26,497 bases of DNA from JBAYGJ01 sp041666685. Lineage in GTDB: Bacteria; Patescibacteriota; Patescibacteriia; UBA10025; JAHIVO01. The DNA is taken from NCBI GenBank assembly GCA_041666685.1, contig JBAYGJ010000010.1:1-26497 (forward strand), in the 5' to 3' direction. The position numbers and the translations under genes were made by a program. Shown piece after piece: positions 22,735 to 26,497 of this stretch. The stretch's first letter is position 1. Each line of letters begins with the position of its first letter. The notes under the pieces were generated by a model. The model was not told where the DNA came from. It saw nothing but the letters and a program-made list of their open reading frames with translations, and ran no database searches.

Positions 22735-22911
22735 ATGTCCAGAATCTGTGACATTTGCGGACGCGGCGCATTGAGTGCCCAGTCACGCAGCCACTCCAAC
22801 ATCGCCACAAAACGGCGTCAGCACGTTAACCTGCAAAAAACCCTTATCAATGGGAAGCGTGTCAAAGCCTGTACTAACTGCATCAAAACGCAGACAAAAA
22901 AGGCGAAATAA
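22735..22911 (+). CDS. rpmB: 50S ribosomal protein L28, zinc-binding form
   Basis: A 58-residue L28. It begins MSRICDICGRGALSAQSRSH and continues with SNIATKRRQHVNLQKTLING, then RVKACTNCIKTQTKKAK. The GRGALSAQSRSHSNIATKRRQ region is the L28 signature, and two CxxC pairs (C5/C8 and C46/C49) mark the zinc-binding form. It stands alone on the + strand, diverging from the protease and converging on uppS, with a terminator 12 bases after its TAA. The start context is AACCTATG without a Shine-Dalgarno sequence. Confidence 0.94.
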   Translation: MSRICDICGRGALSAQSRSHSNIATKRRQHVNLQKTLINGKRVKACTNCIKTQTKKAK

Positions 22912-22922
22912 CCAGCCAGGAT

Positions 22923-22956
22923 AAAAAAGTCCCGCTCTCCGTGTGTGGGATTTTTT
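22923..22956. terminator. Bidirectional terminator between rpmB and uppS
   Basis: TCCCGC (22930-22935) pairs with GTGGGA (22945-22950) through one G-U pair, with a 9-base loop, flanked by A6 on the left and T6 on the right. The convergent rpmB and uppS genes can share it. Confidence 0.75.
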
Positions 22957-22963
22957 GTGCACG

Positions 22964-23647
22964 CTATTTTCCGAACCGCCGCTGTCGCTTTTGATACTCC
23001 GCCAGTGCCGCATCCAGGTCGGATTCGCCGAAATCCGGCCAGGGGGTCGGAGTGAAATACAGTTCCGAATAGGCTGATTCCCAAAGCAAAAAACCGGACA
23101 AACGCTGTTCTCCCGAAGTCCTGATGATCAGGTCGGGGTCCGGGATGGCCGGAGAGTACAGGTGCTGGCTAATCGCCGCTTCAGTAATTTGCGCGGGAGC
23201 CAGTTTCATGCCGACGATTGATTTGATGGCATCGACAATTTCAGCGCGGCCACCGTAATTCAGAGCCATATTGAAAACGCATGCCGTATTACCCTTGGTC
23301 AATTCCACCGCTTTTTTAATTTCCTGCTGGATCACCGCCGACAAACCGCTGACCCGGCCAATCACATTATACCGGATCCCCTCCTGATGCAGTTTCTTCA
23401 CCTCAGTCTTGATGACCTGCAGAAAAAGCTTCATCAGGTATTTTATTTCTGACGGCGGACGATCCCAATTTTCCGTGGAAAATGCAAAAACGGTCAGGAC
23501 CTTCACGCCTTGCCGCACACACCATTTCAAAGCCGTCCGGACATTGTCCAGTCCTCGCCGATGGCCTTCAAGCAAAGGCAGGCCATGGGCCCGCGCCCAA
23601 CGCCTATTCCCGTCCATGATGATGCCGATATGTTGCGGAATTTCCAT
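22964..23647 (-). CDS. uppS: Isoprenyl transferase, undecaprenyl diphosphate synthase
   Basis: A cis-prenyltransferase of 227 residues that extends farnesyl diphosphate with isopentenyl diphosphate to make the lipid carrier for wall and surface glycans. HIGIIMDGNRRWA (6-18) holds the catalytic Asp12; GHRRGLDNV, VFAFSTENWDRP, NYGGRAEIVDA and the C-terminal RTSGEQRLSGFLLWESAYSE are the conserved blocks. I place the start at ATG 23647 because MDGNRRWA sits close to the N-terminus in the family. A GTG at 23737 keeps the frame open but would be read through a strong terminator. A promoter TTGATT-17-AATACT puts the transcript start only a few bases before the ATG. Stop is TAG. Confidence 0.96.
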   Translation of the reverse strand: MEIPQHIGIIMDGNRRWARAHGLPLLEGHRRGLDNVRTALKWCVRQGVKVLTVFAFSTENWDRPPSEIKYLMKLFLQVIKTEVKKLHQEGIRYNVIGRVSGLSAVIQQEIKKAVELTKGNTACVFNMALNYGGRAEIVDAIKSIVGMKLAPAQITEAAISQHLYSPAIPDPDLIIRTSGEQRLSGFLLWESAYSELYFTPTPWPDFGESDLDAALAEYQKRQRRFGK

Positions 23648-23660
23648 ATGGTTCTCTACC

Positions 23661-23689
23661 AGTATTACCCAAACGCCGAGATAAATCAA
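23661..23689 (-). promoter_or_regulatory. Promoter of uppS
   Basis: On the - strand: TTGATT (23689-23684), 17-base spacer, AATACT (23666-23661). The start would be near 23654, leaving a leader of about 6 bases. It lies just downstream of the strong terminator at 23694-23725, so uppS need not depend on upstream transcription. Confidence 0.5.
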
Positions 23690-23693
23690 GTAT

Positions 23694-23725
23694 AAAAAAT
23701 CGGCAGGTCCACCCATGGACCTGCC
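23694..23725 (-). terminator. Strong intrinsic terminator upstream of uppS
   Basis: A perfect 10-bp stem GGCAGGTCCA (23702-23711) / TGGACCTGCC (23716-23725) with a 4-base loop, followed on the - strand by GA and six T (23699-23694). It is the longest perfect GC-containing terminator stem in the window. No protein gene ends between it and the previous terminator at 23946-23975. Confidence 0.85.
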
Positions 23726-23872
23726 TTTGATCCTCACCTTTTACCCTCACGTGGGTATGGTGTATATGCTATTTTTTTCGAGTACTCATCCCTCCTTTCT
23801 TTTGTTTTTCGACAGTTCGCCGGAAATCATATTGCGGAGCCGCTTCGTGGAAAACTATCCATCAATAGCGGC
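23702..23872 (-). ncRNA. Candidate small RNA or uppS leader RNA
   Basis: About 170 bases lie between a good promoter (TTGACA-17-GATACT) and a strong terminator, with no protein gene. Predicted elements in order: a 5' hairpin with GCCGCT/AGCGGC outer arms and TGGA/TCCA inner arms; an A-rich single-stranded stretch; a perfect Shine-Dalgarno-like AAAGGAGG followed by a six-codon ORF (MSTRKK); a small TACCC/GGGTA hairpin; and the terminator hairpin. It does not resemble RNase P RNA, tmRNA, SRP RNA or a tRNA as far as I can see. It could be an independent small RNA or an attenuated leader for uppS; I see no clear antiterminator arm. Confidence 0.45.
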
Positions 23873-23878
23873 ACTAAA

Positions 23879-23907
23879 AGTATCTTCCTTCTCACATAGC
23901 GTGTCAA
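23879..23907 (-). promoter_or_regulatory. Promoter of the candidate small RNA
   Basis: On the - strand: perfect -35 TTGACA (23907-23902), 17-base spacer, -10 GATACT (23884-23879). The predicted start is near 23872. It lies about 40 bases downstream of the copA-operon terminator. Confidence 0.6.
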
Positions 23908-23945
23908 TATAGTTATGCACTGCTTTTGTAACAACAAAAGTAAAC

Positions 23946-23975
23946 AAAAAAATTACGACCTGGTATCGGCCGTAA
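23946..23975 (-). terminator. Terminator of the copA-SHOCT unit
   Basis: On the - strand, TTACGGCC (23975-23968) pairs with GGTCGTAA (23960-23953) in an 8-bp stem with one G-U pair and a 7-base loop, followed by seven T (23952-23946). It begins 20 bases after the SHOCT gene stop. Confidence 0.82.
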
Positions 23976-23994
23976 CTTTTTCTTACTTGTTCGT

Positions 23995-24252
23995 TTATTG
24001 TATTGCTAGAATGTCTTTCTTTTTGGACTCATATTCTTCCTTGGCGATCTCCCCTTTAGCGTACCGTTCATTGAGGATGTCCAAGGCGTGAGATGACTGG
24101 CCGTGCCCATAACAAACTCTACCGCTACGCGCCAACATCCGGACGCTTCCAATGATCAGGAATAATACGACCCCGCAAAACAGCAGCATCATGAACCCGC
24201 CAAAAATCCAAAACCCCCGCCAATCATATGTCCATAATAGTAATGCATACAC
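23995..24252 (-). CDS. Small membrane protein with SHOCT domain
   Basis: An 85-residue protein with an aromatic N-terminus, one transmembrane segment (about 14-36) and a C-terminal SHOCT motif at about 55-82 (ALDILNERYAKGEIAKEEYE). SHOCT is a short helical oligomerisation motif of unknown specific role, common at the ends of small membrane proteins. One Cys and two His (C47, H50, H55) lie in the linker CYGHGQSSH; they could bind metal, but this is speculation. It starts 7 bases after the copA stop, so it is very likely co-transcribed with copA and may assist copper handling. Confidence 0.8.
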   Translation of the reverse strand: MYALLLWTYDWRGFWIFGGFMMLLFCGVVLFLIIGSVRMLARSGRVCYGHGQSSHALDILNERYAKGEIAKEEYESKKKDILAIQ

Positions 24253-24259
24253 AAAAATA

Positions 24260-26473
24260 TTAATGATTGGATTTCCAACGCCGCAACAGGAGCGAATTAG
24301 TTACTACTGAAACACTGGACAAGGCCATGGCCGCGCCGGCAATTTCCGGCCTCAACTGCCAACCAAACAGCGGATAGAATACTCCAGCTGCCAATGGGAT
24401 GCCTGCCACATTGTATGCGAGTGCCCAGAATAGGTTTTGCACGATTTTCCTGTACGTAGCACGGGCTAATTCAATGGCACTGACTACGTCAGTCAAATCA
24501 TTCTTGACCAGCACAATCTGTCCGGTCTCCATGGCTACGTCTGTCCCAGAACCGACGGCAATGCCGAGATCCGCCTGGGCTAAGGCCGGTGCATCATTGA
24601 CCCCATCCCCGACAAACGCCACTTTCTTCCCTTCTGTTTGGAGCTTCTTCACCTCACTCGCCTTGTCCTGAGGCAGTACTTCCGACAATACTCTCTTGAT
24701 CCCGAGAAGTCCGGCGATCGCTTCAGCCGTCCGGCGATTATCTCCAGTCAGCATGACAACATCGATACCCCTCCGTCCCAACCGCTTAAGTGTTTCCGAG
24801 GTGCTGGACTTAACTGTGTCGGCAACCGCTATCCAACCGATGAGCTGCTGATTGCGCCCAACTAGCATGACCGTTTTCCCGGACTGCTCGAGTTTTTCGA
24901 CAGCTTGGGAAGCGGCAGAATAATCGACAGCTTCGCTTTCAAATAACTTCCTGTTGCCAAGGATGATACGTTCGTTGCCAATAAGACCTTTCACGCCATG
25001 GCCTGGTACAGCGGCAAACTGGCCGATGTCCGGCAGGGCAATACCGCTCTCCTTTGCGCTCATCAGTATCGCTTCTGCCAGCGGATGCTCGGACTGTTTT
25101 TCCAATGCGGCTGCACATTTCACAACATCCATTTTATCCGTTCCGTTCGCCGCACCCACGTCGGTCACGGTCGGCTTACCGGTTGTCAGCGTTCCGGTTT
25201 TATCAAAAATAACGACATCTATTTTCCTTGCGGCTTCCAGCGCTTCGCCTCCCTTGATCAGAATGCCGTGCGAAGCGCCAACGCCGGTACCAGTTATAAT
25301 GGCCGTCGGCGTCGCCAGCCCAAGCGCGCATGGGCACGCAATCACTAATACGGAGACAAACGCAAGTAGACTCGGGACAAATGGCTGTCCGGCCACCACA
25401 AACCAAACCAGAAAAGTTAGGATGGCAATGCCGATGACTGCCGGTACAAAAACCGACGACACCCGGTCGGCAAACCGCTGGATTGGCGCTTTGGACGCTT
25501 GGGCCTCTTCAACCAACCTGATGATGCCCGACAGCAAAGTTTCAGACCCGACTTTGGTCGCCTGAAAAATAAACGAACCATTCTTATTGATCGTACCGCC
25601 TATCACCGTATCGCCAACATTCTTTTCTACCGGGATACTCTCCCCCGTGACCATCGATTCGTCAATAGCAGAGTTGCCATCCGTCAATTTTCCGTCAACC
25701 GGGATTTTTGACCCTGGTTTGACGCGGACCAAGTCACCGACTACCACTTGATCAAGAGGTATTTCTATATCCGCTCCGTTGCGGACAACGAACGCTGTTT
25801 TTGGGGACAGGCCTATGAGCGCCTTGATCGCTTCTCCTGTTTTTCCTTTAGCCCGTGCCTCCAGCCATTTGCCTAACAATACAAAGGCAATAAGGATGCC
25901 GCCCACTTCAAAATACACTTCTCCAGAAACAACACGGAACAGCACTACAAGTGAATAGAGGAAAGACGCGCTTGTCCCGATGGCAATCAGGCTGTCCATG
26001 TTTGTCGTGCGGATTTTCAGCGAACTCCAAAAACCTTGATAAAATTGCCAACCAGCCCAAAACTGGATTGGCAGTGCGAATAAGAACTGCAGCCATTCCC
26101 GGAATGGGATGCTTTCAATCGCAGGGACAACTTTCATACCCATACTTAAGACCAAGATCGGTACGGCCAGAAATAAGCTGAGCCAAAATTTCCTTTTGAC
26201 AGCTTTTAACTCTTCAATTTTTTTCTCCTCTTCTTTGGCCTGCGACACCGCATCATCAAGATATTCAACAGCTCCATACCCGGCCGCTACAACGCGAGCG
26301 ATCAAATTTTGCATAGTTGTTTGCGTGGGCTCGAAAACGACATGCGCTCGTTCAGTGCCATAATTGACGGAAGCCTGCTTGACGCCGGGCGTTTTTTTCA
26401 GCCGCCGTTCGATCAATTGGGCACAACTGGCGCAGTGCATGCCACGAAGAGATAGAGTTGTTGTTTTATTCAT
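24260..26473 (-). CDS. copA: Copper-type P1B ATPase
   Basis: A 737-residue P1B-type ATPase that exports Cu(I), or possibly Ag(I). One N-terminal heavy-metal domain carries GMHCASC (11-17). Further motifs: TGES (276-279) in the actuator domain, the ion-binding CPC (380-382) in the sixth metal-transport span, phosphorylation site DKTGT (D424), SEHP (461-464) in the nucleotide domain, GDGVNDAP (622-629), and YN (687-688) with MALSS (716-720) in the last spans, the signature of copper pumps. Eight membrane spans are expected. No CsoR, CueR or copper chaperone gene is visible. A TATAAT lies only 3 bases before the ATG, too close for a standard promoter; the true promoter is probably beyond the window edge. 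Confidence 0.96.
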   Translation of the reverse strand: MNKTTTLSLRGMHCASCAQLIERRLKKTPGVKQASVNYGTERAHVVFEPTQTTMQNLIARVVAAGYGAVEYLDDAVSQAKEEEKKIEELKAVKRKFWLSLFLAVPILVLSMGMKVVPAIESIPFREWLQFLFALPIQFWAGWQFYQGFWSSLKIRTTNMDSLIAIGTSASFLYSLVVLFRVVSGEVYFEVGGILIAFVLLGKWLEARAKGKTGEAIKALIGLSPKTAFVVRNGADIEIPLDQVVVGDLVRVKPGSKIPVDGKLTDGNSAIDESMVTGESIPVEKNVGDTVIGGTINKNGSFIFQATKVGSETLLSGIIRLVEEAQASKAPIQRFADRVSSVFVPAVIGIAILTFLVWFVVAGQPFVPSLLAFVSVLVIACPCALGLATPTAIITGTGVGASHGILIKGGEALEAARKIDVVIFDKTGTLTTGKPTVTDVGAANGTDKMDVVKCAAALEKQSEHPLAEAILMSAKESGIALPDIGQFAAVPGHGVKGLIGNERIILGNRKLFESEAVDYSAASQAVEKLEQSGKTVMLVGRNQQLIGWIAVADTVKSSTSETLKRLGRRGIDVVMLTGDNRRTAEAIAGLLGIKRVLSEVLPQDKASEVKKLQTEGKKVAFVGDGVNDAPALAQADLGIAVGSGTDVAMETGQIVLVKNDLTDVVSAIELARATYRKIVQNLFWALAYNVAGIPLAAGVFYPLFGWQLRPEIAGAAMALSSVSVVTNSLLLRRWKSNH

Positions 26474-26497
26474 AAAATTATAAAGAGAAAAAAACGA

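Noticed and set aside
23648..23737. GTG-initiated 30-residue N-terminal extension of uppS
   Set aside because: It would be translated through a strong terminator hairpin and precedes the predicted uppS transcription start; the family starts close to MDGNRRWA.
24954..25565. 203-residue + strand ORF over copA
   Set aside because: Antisense shadow of a well-conserved P-type ATPase; Ala/Ser/Pro-rich without a fold signature.
1..26497. UGA reassignment (Gly or Trp)
   Set aside because: All genes read through at expected length with the standard code and no conserved gene shows an in-frame TGA; only the lack of TGA stops is notable.
1..26497. CRISPR arrays, insertion sequences, tRNA or rRNA genes, defence or toxin-antitoxin genes
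   Set aside because: No repeated spacer pattern, transposase motif, tRNA cloverleaf or such protein was seen; every gap over about 90 bases was read.

Overview
The window is an almost gap-free stretch of bacterial housekeeping genes, dominated by the str, S10 and spc ribosomal-protein clusters. The organism looks like a member of the Patescibacteria (Candidate Phyla Radiation), probably near the Parcubacteria. The evidence is the absence of ribosomal protein L30 (rpmD) between rpsE and rplO, very tight gene packing, a single-span protein with an Asn/Ser-rich linker beside fusA, and a UPF0200-like kinase (a family familiar from archaea) next to adk. This placement is inference: no rRNA is in the window. 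The standard genetic code works throughout.

Layout: (1) 1-1342, + strand: the 3' end of dnaB, then ybaB/ebfC and recR, ending at a bidirectional terminator shared with rplU. (2) 1390-5793, - strand: a unit with its own -10 box running kinase, adk, map, ruvX, a WecA/MraY-type transferase and a DUF192 protein; rplU follows from its own promoter. (3) 5888-16741, - strand: rpsJ, rplC, rplD, rplW, rplB, rpsS, rplV, rpsC, rplP, rpmC, rpsQ, rplN, rplX, rplE, rpsN, rpsH, rplF, rplR, rpsE, rplO, secY, ended by a terminator. (4) 16840-21926, - strand: rpsL, rpsG, fusA, a small membrane-anchored protein and tuf; tuf has its own promoter. (5) 22045-22911: a site-2-type protease and rpmB (L28, 58 aa) diverging from one AT-rich palindrome. 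(6) 22964-26473, - strand: uppS, a possible small RNA gene between two terminators, a SHOCT-domain membrane protein and a copper-type P1B ATPase. The alpha-operon genes (infA, rpmJ, rpsM, rpsK, rpsD, rpoA, rplQ) do not follow map.

The most distinctive signal is in translation signals rather than in any one gene. Of 40 start codons, 33 have T at position -1 (UAUG), while good Shine-Dalgarno sequences are scarce. Several transcripts look leaderless or nearly so. All 41 stop codons are TAA (35) or TAG (6), never TGA. The only perfect AAAGGAGG in the intergenic sequence examined lies inside the candidate small RNA upstream of uppS. I do not see a defence system, mobile element, CRISPR array, tRNA or rRNA.
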